Assembly (NCBI GenBank): GCA_016194795.1
Contig: JACQAX010000344.1
Span: 1 to 11,913, forward strand
DNA from: Deltaproteobacteria bacterium
GTDB lineage: Bacteria; Bdellovibrionota; UBA1018; UBA923
Direction: 5' to 3'
Length of the DNA: 11,913 bases
In this document: in pieces, positions 1 through 8,100 of the stretch
How positions within the stretch are numbered: position 1 is the stretch's first letter
Layout of the letters: the number at the start of each line of letters is the position of its first letter
Made by a program: the position numbers and the translations under genes
The notes under the pieces: model-generated
What the model was told of the DNA's origin: nothing
Seen by the model: only the letters and a program-made list of their open reading frames with translations
Database searches by the model: none

Positions 1-349
1 CGAAGCCATCACCCACAACGAAACGGTCGACGTGCCGGCCACGATGCTCAAAGTGAAAGACGCCAAGCTGAGCTTCGTGCTCAAAGTGCAGGGCGACTCG
101 ATGATCGACGACGGCATCCTCGACGGCGACTACGTCGTCATCAAGAAGCAGATGCAGGCCGAGAATGGCCAGACCGTCGTCGCTCTCATTAATAACGAAG
201 CGACGATCAAACGCTTCTACCGGCGCGCCGGGCAGGTCGAGCTGCACGCGGCCAATCCCAAATACAAACCGATCATCGTCGCTGAATCCGAGTCCGACGA
301 ATTCAAGATCGAAGGCATTCTGATGGGGGTCATCAGGCTATGTCGATGA
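1..349 (+). CDS. lexA: LexA SOS repressor, C-terminal catalytic domain (5' partial)
   Basis: The last 115 residues of a LexA-type repressor are present, read from base 2; the DNA-binding helix-turn-helix lies outside the window. The S24 peptidase fold is clear. The nucleophile Ser is in VQGDSMIDDG (codon at 98-100) and the general-base Lys is in NNEATIKRFYR (codon at 209-211). They are 37 residues apart, the same spacing as Ser119 and Lys156 of E. coli LexA. By that register the Ala-Gly self-cleavage site falls a residue or two before the window edge. LexA represses SOS genes and self-cleaves when it meets the RecA filament. Its stop (TGA 347-349) overlaps the start of imuA, so it should be the first gene of the mutagenesis operon and regulate it together with itself. 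The promoter and SOS box are upstream and not visible. Confidence 0.93.
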   Translation, partial: EAITHNETVDVPATMLKVKDAKLSFVLKVQGDSMIDDGILDGDYVVIKKQMQAENGQTVVALINNEATIKRFYRRAGQVELHAANPKYKPIIVAESESDEFKIEGILMGVIRLCR

Positions 350-855
350 CGGCCAAGACGAACCTTGCGGAGCTGCGATCGCTGATCGCACCCCGCAAGA
401 AGAACGTACTGCCATGCTCGGCGCATGCGAGCGGCTTTCCGCGCGGCGCCGTGAGCGAGCTGAGCGGGCCTCATGGCGGCGGCAAGACCCAGCTGGCACT
501 GAAGCTGATCGCCGAGAACCCGCGCCTGCACGTGGCGTGGGTGGAGAGCGAGCTCTCGATCTATCCGTGCGCGCTTCCCCAGCAAGGAGTCGCGCTCGGG
601 CGCGTGCTCTTCGCCGAGGCCGGCGAACAGGCGCTGTGGTCGGCGCACCAGATGCTCAGAAGCGGCATTTTCGGGATTCTCGTTTTGAGCCCCCAGCGCC
701 CGCTCGAGCAGATCGACCTTCGGCGCCTGCAGCTTGCCGCCGAGCAGTCGAACACGAGCGTGGTTCTGCTCAGCGAAGAGCCGACGCTCACCGGCGCCTG
801 GCCGATCGCACTACAACTTGAAGTTAACCGCAGTTCTATCCGGAGGATAAAATGA
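340..855 (+). CDS. imuA: ImuA, RecA-like accessory protein of the mutasome
   Basis: This 171-residue protein resembles the ImuA (also called SulA2/ImuA-like) family, which supports ImuB and DnaE2 in translesion mutagenesis and structurally resembles RecA. Family-like segments are G32-FPRGAVSEL (beta strand leading to the P-loop), LPQQGVALGRVLFAEA (residues ~79-94), ALWSAHQMLRSG (98-109) and DLRRLQLAAEQSNTSVVLL (126-144). Residues 43-50 read GPHGGGKT, an intact Walker A. At the Walker B strand (GILVLSPQ, 112-119) no acidic residue is seen. It is shorter than many ImuA proteins, which are usually above 200 residues (from memory). ATG340 is given as the start. ATG346 would create an ATGA overlap with lexA and has AGG 8 nt upstream, so it is equally plausible. 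The stop overlaps imuB by ATGA (852-855). The identification rests on both sequence and context. Confidence 0.85.
   Translation: MSMTAKTNLAELRSLIAPRKKNVLPCSAHASGFPRGAVSELSGPHGGGKTQLALKLIAENPRLHVAWVESELSIYPCALPQQGVALGRVLFAEAGEQALWSAHQMLRSGIFGILVLSPQRPLEQIDLRRLQLAAEQSNTSVVLLSEEPTLTGAWPIALQLEVNRSSIRRIK
842..846 (+). promoter_or_regulatory. Strong Shine-Dalgarno for imuB
   Basis: GGAGG lies 5 nt before ATG852, inside the last codons of imuA. It fixes the imuB start and, with the ATGA overlap, implies translational coupling. An in-frame TAA at 825-827 rules out any longer N-terminus for ImuB. Confidence 0.75.
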
Positions 856-2147
856 AACGCACGGAGCGCGTTGCCTGTCTTCTTCTGAAAGGAAAGGCCG
901 TACCCATTCTCGAGCTGGCCGAGGCTTGCCATCGCTTCAGCCCGCAGATCGCCGTTCGCGACAAGGAGGCCGTGTTTCTCGAAATCGGCGCCTGCCGCAA
1001 CCTTTACAGCGAGCAGTCGCTGCTGATGCGCCTCAACGTGCTCGCCCAGCGCTTCGGCTGCTTCGGACAGGTCGGCTTCGCCGACGACGCGCCGACGGCC
1101 CTGGCTCTGGCACGCTTCGGGGTCTCGAGCCGCGACAAACTGCCGCTCGAGGCGCTCTACGATTACGCCAGCCCCTTCGGCCACGACGACGCGAGCTACA
1201 AAAAGGTGATGGGCCTGATCGTCACGATGCACATGCTGGGGCTCTCGCACCTGAAAGACTTCGCCGAGCTTCCGACGAAAACCCTGGCCTCGCGCTTCGG
1301 CTCGCACGGCGTGGAGCTGAGCCTGCGCCTCCACAACCGCGCGCCCTTCGCCTGGCCGCGCTTCACGCCGGCCGAGAAGGTCAGCGAGAAAGCCGAGCTG
1401 CACGAGCTCTCCGAGCTTCCGATCTGCACCGACCTCGAGCCTCTGCTCTTCGTGCTCAAGGGCCTGAGCGACCGGACGATGGCCAGACTTCGCGGCCGCG
1501 CGCAGCGCCTCTCGACGTTCAATCTCACGCTGGATCTGGAAAAGGGACGGCGCGAGTGGAAGATCGAGCTTCCGGTGCCTCAAGGGTCGACGGCCGGCCT
1601 GCTTCCGATCCTGCGCGATCGGCTTGGCTTCGATCTGCAAAAAAAGCCGCTCGAGAACACCATCGTGCGCGTGCAGCTCGACGTCGTCGAAACGACGCCC
1701 GCCAACCGCTCGCAGCGCGACCTCTTCGACGAGGGCGGAGACACGGCCGAGGCCTGGGACGCGCTCGTCGGCCGTCTCAGACAGAAGCTTGGAAAAGACA
1801 GCGCGTTCGTCGCCAACCAAGTCGACGAATATTTACCGGAGCGCGCCTGGGCGCGGGCCTTGGAGGCGCTGGATCGGTTGCCCACCGAGCTGCCTCCTCG
1901 GCCCGCGCGGGTTTTACGCAAGCCCATCCCCCTGAAGCAAGACGGGCAGTTTCTCGTCGGGCAGAAAAAGTGGCGCGTCTCGGAGTGGCACGGCCCCGAG
2001 CGCATCGCCGTCGAGTGGTGGATGGACCCCGAGCTCGAAGGGTTCAAGCGCGACTACTATCGCATCGTCACCGAGGCGGGTGAGCAGCTTTGGGTGTACT
2101 CGGCGCCGGCGCGCCAGGGGTACTACCTGCACGGCTACTTCGATTGA
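852..2147 (+). CDS. imuB: ImuB, catalytically inactive Y-family polymerase homolog with shortened N-terminus
   Basis: This 431-residue ImuB is the adaptor that bridges DnaE2 and the sliding clamp in the mutasome. After a short first strand (RVACLLL, 6-12) the protein goes directly to LAEACHRFSPQIAV (22-35) and VFLEIGACRNLY (41-52), the region that matches the second catalytic motif of Y-family polymerases. The usual D-E pair there appears as E-A, and the first catalytic Asp is absent, so no polymerase activity is expected. Thumb/little-finger-like sequence follows. Q288-R-D-L-F292 is a canonical beta-clamp-binding pentapeptide. The C-terminal tail (residues ~345-431, with RPARVL, GPERIAVEWW, RDYYRI, GEQLWVYSA and YYLHGYFD) is the ImuB signature. 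The fingers region (about 60 residues in ordinary ImuB) is missing, and an upstream in-frame stop shows this is not a start-site error. The gene ends 12 nt before dnaE2, in the same reading frame. Confidence 0.9.
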   Translation: MKRTERVACLLLKGKAVPILELAEACHRFSPQIAVRDKEAVFLEIGACRNLYSEQSLLMRLNVLAQRFGCFGQVGFADDAPTALALARFGVSSRDKLPLEALYDYASPFGHDDASYKKVMGLIVTMHMLGLSHLKDFAELPTKTLASRFGSHGVELSLRLHNRAPFAWPRFTPAEKVSEKAELHELSELPICTDLEPLLFVLKGLSDRTMARLRGRAQRLSTFNLTLDLEKGRREWKIELPVPQGSTAGLLPILRDRLGFDLQKKPLENTIVRVQLDVVETTPANRSQRDLFDEGGDTAEAWDALVGRLRQKLGKDSAFVANQVDEYLPERAWARALEALDRLPTELPPRPARVLRKPIPLKQDGQFLVGQKKWRVSEWHGPERIAVEWWMDPELEGFKRDYYRIVTEAGEQLWVYSAPARQGYYLHGYFD

Positions 2148-2159
2148 AGCAGCATCGTC

Positions 2160-5100
2160 GTGCAGTACGCGGAGCTCGTCTGTAAAACGAACTTTTCCTT
2201 TCTCACCGGCGCATCGCGCCCGGGGGAGCTCATGGAACGCGCAAAAGAACTGGGCCTCAGCGCCCTGGCGATCACCGATCGCAACGGCGTCTATGGCATG
2301 CCTCGGGCCTATCGTGCGGTGAAAGACTGGGCGCGGGACGGCGTGGAGGGGCCGCTCCCGCGCCTCCTTGTTGGAGCCGAGCTCACGCTTGGCGGCCAAC
2401 CGCCCCTCACCCTGCTCGCGCGCGACCGGGTCGCCTACGGCCTGCTCTGCCGGATGATCACGGCCGCGCACGCGGGTAAGCCCAAGGGTGAGGCCCTGCT
2501 TTCCGAGGAAGAACTTGTCACATTCCTGACGAAGCCCGGGGCAAAAGGTCTCATCGCGCTCCCCACGGGCCTGATTGATCCACAGACTTATCCACATGTG
2601 CACAAGCTGGTGGATTTGTTTCCGGGGCGCCTCTACCTGCCGCTGGCCAGGCTTCTCGACGGCTGGGACAAGAATCGTTACGAAAACGTGATCGCGCTCG
2701 CGAAAAGGCACGCGCTTCCGATCGTCGCCACCAACGACGTCCACTACCACCTAAGCGAGCGCCGCCGGCTTCAGGATTGTGTCACGGCGATCAGACATGG
2801 CGTGACGCTCCGTACGGCGGGCAAGAAGCTATTCTCGAACGCCGAGCGCCGGCTCAAGAGCCCGCTCGAGATGCAGCGCCTCTTCCGCCACCTTCCCGAA
2901 GCGCTGCGCGCGACGCTCGAGATCGCCGAGAGCTGCACCTTCTCGCCCTCCGAGCTGCGCTACCGCTATCCCTCCGAGTGGATTCCGGCGGGCCTTACCG
3001 CCCAAGGGCACCTCGAGCAGCTCGTCTGGGACGGCGCAAAGACGCGTTACCCCCAAGGCGCCCCCCCCGAGGTGCGCCGCCAGCTCATCCACGAGCTCTC
3101 CCTCATAAACCGGATGGGCTTCGCCGACTACTTCCTCACGATCTGGGAGATCGTCGAGTTCGCGCGCTCGCGCGGCATTCTCTGCCAGGGAAGAGGGTCG
3201 GCCGCCAACTCCGTCGTCTGCTACTGCCTGGGCGTCACCGCCATCGATCCCGTGCGCATGAACCTGCTCTTCGAGCGCTTCATTTCGGAGGAGCGCGGCG
3301 AGCCGCCCGACATCGACGTCGACTTCGAGCACGAGCGGCGCGAAGAGGTCATCCAGCACATCTACGAGAAGTACGGGCGCGACCGCGCGGCGATGGTGGC
3401 GGCGGTGATCCGCTATCGCTCGCGCTCGGGGATCCGCGAGGTGACGAAAGTTCTCGAGACCGACCGCGACAACGCCACGGCCCTGAAGCTCGTCGAAGAG
3501 CTCTACGATTTTCCCCGCCACCTCTCGATCCACTCGGGCGGCTTCACGCTCTCGGCCGATCCCTTGATCGAGACGGTGCCGGTCGAGCCCGCGCGCATGG
3601 AGGGGCGCACGATCGTGCAGTGGGATAAGGACGACCTCGACGCCATCGGGCTTTTGAAAATCGACATCCTCGCGCTCGGCATGCTGAGCGCGATCAGAAA
3701 GTGCTGCGCGGCCGTCGGCAAGCCGTACGAGACGCTTCCCGCCGAAGACCCCGCGACGTATCGCATGATCCAGAAAGCCGACACGATCGGCGTCTTCCAG
3801 ATCGAGTCGCGCGCGCAGATGAACATGCTCGGAAGGCTGCAGCCCGCGAATTTCTACGACCTCGTCATCCAGATCGCGATCGTTCGCCCCGGTCCGATCG
3901 TCGGAAAGATGGTTCACCCTTACTTGCGGCGCAGAAGAGGAGAAGAATCCAGTGCGGTACCTCATCCCAAGCTTGAACCTATTCTCAGAAAAACTCTTGG
4001 CGTACCTCTATTTCAGGAACAGGTGATGAAGATGGCCATCGAGCTCGCCGGCTTCTCGGCCGGCGAGGCCGATGAGCTCAGAAGAGCGATGGGCACCTGG
4101 CGCTCGAGCGGGTCGATCGAGCGCATGGGCGAGAAGCTCATGGGCGGGCTCTTGCGCTCGGGGCTCACGCAGGAGTACGTCGAGCGCATCTTCGCCCAGA
4201 TCAAGGGCTTCGCCGAGTACGGTTTTCCCGAATCGCACTCGGCGTCGTTCGCGCTGCTCGCCTATGCTTCGGCCTATCTCAAGCACCACCACCCGGCCGA
4301 GTTCTGCTGCTCGCTCATGAACTCGCAGCCGATGGGCTTCTACTCCGACCACACGCTCGTCGACGACGCCAAACGCCACGGCGTCACGGTGCTCCCGGTG
4401 CATCCCAATCTCTCGGAATGGGACTCGGTCGTGCGCGACGGCAAGCTGCAGGTGGGCTTGCGCGTGGTGAGCGGGCTTGGGGAGGGCGACGGCCGCAAGC
4501 TCGTGGTCGAGCGCGAGCGGCGGCCGTTCGGAAGCCTCGCCGACTTTCTCGCGCGCGTGCGCCTGCACCCGAACGTGCTGCACCGCCTGGCCATGGGCGA
4601 CGCCTTCGCCTGTTTCGGCTTCGACCAGCGCCACGCGCTTTGGGAGATTCTCGCCCACCAGGCGCTCGCCGCGCCCGAGCCCACGGGGCAGCTCAGCCTG
4701 TTCTCGGGCGTGCCGGTGGCCGAGCGGCGCGCGGGGCCCGGCGAGCTGTTCCAGGGCCTCGACCGTCTCAAAGCCATCGAGTCCGACTACGGCTCGTACC
4801 GGCTTTCGACGCGCGGCCATCCGATGACGGAGCTGCGCGCGCGGCTGCCGCAGATCCCGCGGCACACGACCCGCCAGCTGAAAGAGATGCCCAACGGCCG
4901 CGTGATCAACGCCGCCGGGCTCACGATCGTCCGCCAGCGCCCGCAGACCGCCAACGACACCGTCTTCGCCACGCTCGAGGACGAGGACGGCCTGCTTGAC
5001 CTCGTCCTGCACAAGAACGTCCACGAGAAATACGCCGACGTCTTCTCGTCGGCCTTTCTCATCGCCCGCGGCGTTTTGCACCGCGACCGCCACTCGACGA

Positions 5101-5186
5101 GCCTCATCGTCAAAAGCCTGCGGACGATCTGGGAGGACTCGCCGATGTCGGGCCAGCTCGAAACCCTTTCCCACGACTGGCGCTGA
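2160..5186 (+). CDS. dnaE2: DnaE2/ImuC error-prone DNA polymerase III alpha subunit
   Basis: This 1008-residue C-family polymerase is of the DnaE2 type and performs damage-induced mutagenic synthesis with ImuA and ImuB. An N-terminal PHP domain (about 1-215: YAELVCKTNFSFLTGAS, ALAITDRNG, VGAEL, NDVHYH 192-197) precedes the Pol3 palm. QGRGSAANS is at 343-351. The catalytic Asp pair is D384/D386 in PDIDVDF, and the third Asp is D502 in LLKIDILAL. Fingers motifs include FQEQVMKMA and GFAEYGFPESHSASFALLAY. A helix-hairpin-helix region lies at ~765-830. The beta-clamp motif is Q844-L-S-L-F848, and an OB fold occupies ~915-1000. Length and ending fit DnaE2, which lacks the replicative tail of DnaE1. 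The start is GTG2160. Its ribosome site is weak, so translation probably depends on reinitiation after the imuB stop 12 nt upstream. PHP metal-site histidines are partly replaced. The gene ends flush against the opposing lipoprotein gene. Confidence 0.95.
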   Translation: MQYAELVCKTNFSFLTGASRPGELMERAKELGLSALAITDRNGVYGMPRAYRAVKDWARDGVEGPLPRLLVGAELTLGGQPPLTLLARDRVAYGLLCRMITAAHAGKPKGEALLSEEELVTFLTKPGAKGLIALPTGLIDPQTYPHVHKLVDLFPGRLYLPLARLLDGWDKNRYENVIALAKRHALPIVATNDVHYHLSERRRLQDCVTAIRHGVTLRTAGKKLFSNAERRLKSPLEMQRLFRHLPEALRATLEIAESCTFSPSELRYRYPSEWIPAGLTAQGHLEQLVWDGAKTRYPQGAPPEVRRQLIHELSLINRMGFADYFLTIWEIVEFARSRGILCQGRGSAANSVVCYCLGVTAIDPVRMNLLFERFISEERGEPPDIDVDFEHERREEVIQHIYEKYGRDRAAMVAAVIRYRSRSGIREVTKVLETDRDNATALKLVEELYDFPRHLSIHSGGFTLSADPLIETVPVEPARMEGRTIVQWDKDDLDAIGLLKIDILALGMLSAIRKCCAAVGKPYETLPAEDPATYRMIQKADTIGVFQIESRAQMNMLGRLQPANFYDLVIQIAIVRPGPIVGKMVHPYLRRRRGEESSAVPHPKLEPILRKTLGVPLFQEQVMKMAIELAGFSAGEADELRRAMGTWRSSGSIERMGEKLMGGLLRSGLTQEYVERIFAQIKGFAEYGFPESHSASFALLAYASAYLKHHHPAEFCCSLMNSQPMGFYSDHTLVDDAKRHGVTVLPVHPNLSEWDSVVRDGKLQVGLRVVSGLGEGDGRKLVVERERRPFGSLADFLARVRLHPNVLHRLAMGDAFACFGFDQRHALWEILAHQALAAPEPTGQLSLFSGVPVAERRAGPGELFQGLDRLKAIESDYGSYRLSTRGHPMTELRARLPQIPRHTTRQLKEMPNGRVINAAGLTIVRQRPQTANDTVFATLEDEDGLLDLVLHKNVHEKYADVFSSAFLIARGVLHRDRHSTSLIVKSLRTIWEDSPMSGQLETLSHDWR
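2576..2596 (+). other. Pair of DnaA-box-like 9-mers inside dnaE2
   Basis: TTATCCACA at 2588-2596 is a perfect match to the bacterial DnaA-box consensus. TGATCCACA at 2576-2584 differs from it by one base. The two are in the same orientation, 12 bp start to start, within codons for the PHP domain. The surrounding codons are noticeably AT-richer than the rest of the gene. No origin-like AT-rich unwinding element or dnaA/dnaN gene is nearby, so an origin is not proposed; DnaA titration or chance are the options. Confidence 0.35.
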
Positions 5187-8100
5187 CTAAGGCGCGAGCT
5201 CCTCGGGCCGCGTGAGCGCCCGCAGCACCGCGCTCACCGGGTCGCGCTTCGCGTTGTCGCCCGAGTCGACGCTCTCGAACACGGGGTAGAGGCCGACGGC
5301 CGGCTGCGCGCCGTCGCGAATGGCGACGCCCGACGGCGGCATCCGGTACCGGAGCGCGATCAGCGCGAGCGCCTCGTCGAACGAGAACACCTTGTCGGTG
5401 CGCCCCACCCGCACGCCCTGGCCCACGGTCTTGGTGGCGTAGTTGGCGAGCTTGATGACCGTGTTCGGACGCTCGATGTCGTAGGCGTTGCGCATCGGCT
5501 GCGGGTTGATGAGGCGGATCGGGCCGCCGGTGAGCTGGCCGCCGGCGGTCGGGCAGCCCTCGTGGCCTTTCCAGAAACCATCCCAGCGGACGTAGAGCGG
5601 CTTCTTGTAGCCCGCGTCGCCCGGCGCCTTGAGCGCGCACTGGAAAACGTCGTCGGTGTTCATCCAGAGCTGGTTGCTCTGGAGATAGCTGCCGGTGAAC
5701 TCGACCGTGTTCGCGTCGTCGACGTAATGCAGGTCCTCGCCCGCCTGGCCGCCGAGGCGCGCGAAGAGCGCCTGGAAGGCGACCGTGTTCGGCTGGCCCG
5801 GCGAGTACGGGAGCTGGCTGAGCGTGGGCTCGGCCGCGTCGTCCTCGAGCGTGCAGGTGTTCGGGTCCTTGAAGGTCGTCGTGCCTTTGACGTAACAATC
5901 GCATTTGCCGTTCGGAATTCCGTCCGGCCCGCCCACGTCGTCGCAGTACGGGTCGAACTTCGCGTCGTGCTTCTGATTGAGAAGCTTCACGTTCATCGTG
6001 TACGTCGGCGGGAAAGCGGGCGCCACGCGCGGCACCAGATTCGGCTCGCCGCCGGCGAGCAGCGCCTCGATCGTCGCGGCCTCGAGGTAGACGAACTGGT
6101 CTTCCCAGGACGAGACGCCTTCTCCCCAGCTGCGGAACTGCAGCTGCTCCGAGCCGCTCGCGCCGCCGATGAGATAAGCCCGCAGGTCCGAGCGGAGCGC
6201 GCCCGACGAGCGCGAGCCGAGCTGCACGAGATAGTACCTGGTCATGCCGGAATACGACGACGAGCAGGGCGCGAGCTTCGCCGCCCACTGGCCCACGCCC
6301 GCCGACGAGAGCTTGCCATCGGCCTCGACCACCGCGCCGCCCGTGAGGCCGTCGCCGCCGCTGCTCGCGAACTTCGTCTGCGGGTCGAAGGCCAGGTTTC
6401 CGCTCGGAGCGAAGTAACACACCGGCGCGATGTCAGTCGGGTTGGCGCCGGCCGTGTCGACGCGGCCGACCTGCCCGACCTGCCACTTCCACGAGTTGCC
6501 GAAGCCGTCGCTCTGGCTGATCTCGAGGTTCCCGCCCCAGTAGAAGGCGAGCCGGTTCGACACGGTGAAGTCGCTCATGTTGAGGCAGTACGCCTTCACG
6601 GCATCCTCACGCGCGTCGTTGCCCCAGCCGTAGCGCAGGCGCGCGGTCACGACCGAGTTGGCCACGTCGACCGAGTTGCATTCGCCGGCGGGGTTGCCGG
6701 GATGGATCTGCTCCAGGATCACCTCGTTGTCGCCCGGACGGATCGTCTGACCCGACTTGCGGTCCGCCAGCGCGTAGATGCGCCCGCGGTCGTCGCCCAT
6801 CCAGCCGCGTTCCTGAAGCACGTACGGGTAGATCGAGTCGTCGGCCGCGAAGCTTCCGGCGCAATCGATGCGGACGGTGGAGTCGAGCTCTTTTTCCACG
6901 GCCAGCCCGCTTGCGGCGGTGAACATGCGGCAGAGAATCGGCTCGTTGCTCGAGCCGACGGCAGCCGCGTAGAAATATTTCGAGCCGAACGGGTTCCACT
7001 CCTCGTGGTGCGACGAGCCGAACACGTAATCGTGGATCTGCTGGCTCGTCGGGATGTTCTCGAACATCTTGAACGTGTCGTCGTACGAGATCGACGACGC
7101 GGCCAGCGCGGCATTGACGAGCGCGTCGGCTTCGGCCTGCGCCGCGGGCAAGTTGAAGTTCCAACGGAACACGTCCTGCACGCTGAAGCCCGCGCCGTCG
7201 CGCGCGAGCACGGGTGACACGTAGTACCCGTTGGAAAGCTGCCGCCCGCCGAGCCCCGGCCCCCAGGCGATCAGCCTGCTGTCGAGAAAGCCGCCGTTGG
7301 CGAAGATCTTGTGGATGTCGTCGAGCGAGAACAGGCCGTTGCCCGACGCGGAGGCGTCTTTGAGGTACAGGTACAAGCCGAGCAGGCCCGCGAAGTTCTT
7401 TCGCTGCGACGCAAGCCAGCTCGAGAACCAGCTCTGGCAGAGCTGCGAGGGCGCGACGTCCGGAGGGCCGTCGGGCACGTTCACCGCGCAGGCGTTGGCG
7501 ATGTTGAAGTCGCCCGTAAGCATCTCGTTCATGCCGACGAAGAGCTCCGGAAACACCTCGATCAGGCTGATGCTGCGCTGGTTGTCGTCGGTGGGGCGGT
7601 TGGCGCCGGTGGGATCGTTGCGGTTGGCCTCCTTGAACTTCGAGACGAACGCCAGGCTCGGGGGATCGACGCAGAAGTAGCCCGGCTGATCCCAGTTGCC
7701 GCCGCCGCCGCTCACGCAGTCGACCGTGCCGAGCTTGACCTGCCGGTAGGCGCCGCCGTCGAGGACGGCATAGATCGCCGCGATCTGCGCCGGCGTGAAG
7801 CCGTTGAGCGCCAGCGCCGCGTCGTTGCGGCAGGTCGGCTGCGTGACGCCGCCGCTGGTGACGACCGCGGGCGGGTACTTGAGGCGGCCGCCGGCATGGT
7901 ACTTCGAGTAATGCATCGAGCACTCGAGCTTCACCGCATAGCCGTCGCTGACCACGACGTGCGAGACGAAGGCGCGCGCCTGCGCGACGAAGTCGGTGCT
8001 CAGCGAAGCGTCGAGCTTGGTGCCGAAGTCGCTGTAGATGAGGTTGTCGATGTCGATGTCGTAGCCCATCACGTCGGCGACGAGGTTGAAGATGCCTTCG

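Noticed and set aside
561..1820. Minus-strand 419-codon open frame across imuA and imuB
   Set aside because: It lies fully opposite two recognised genes and its product has no recognisable features, so it is a codon-bias shadow.
2232..2234. Alternative dnaE2 start at ATG2232, which has a better ribosome site
   Set aside because: It would remove the conserved NFSFLTGAS segment that begins the PHP domain.
2588..2596. A replication origin at the DnaA-box pair
   Set aside because: Only two boxes are present, inside a coding gene, with no AT-rich unwinding element and no replication genes nearby.
2829..5174. Minus-strand open frames opposite dnaE2
   Set aside because: Composition is shadow-like and the opposite strand encodes a conserved polymerase with all catalytic motifs.
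5562..7217. Long plus-strand open frame (551 codons) opposite the lipoprotein gene
   Set aside because: The translation is low-complexity Arg/Val/Glu-rich with no domain, no ribosome site, and mirrors a well-supported gene. It is a GC-rich antisense artefact.
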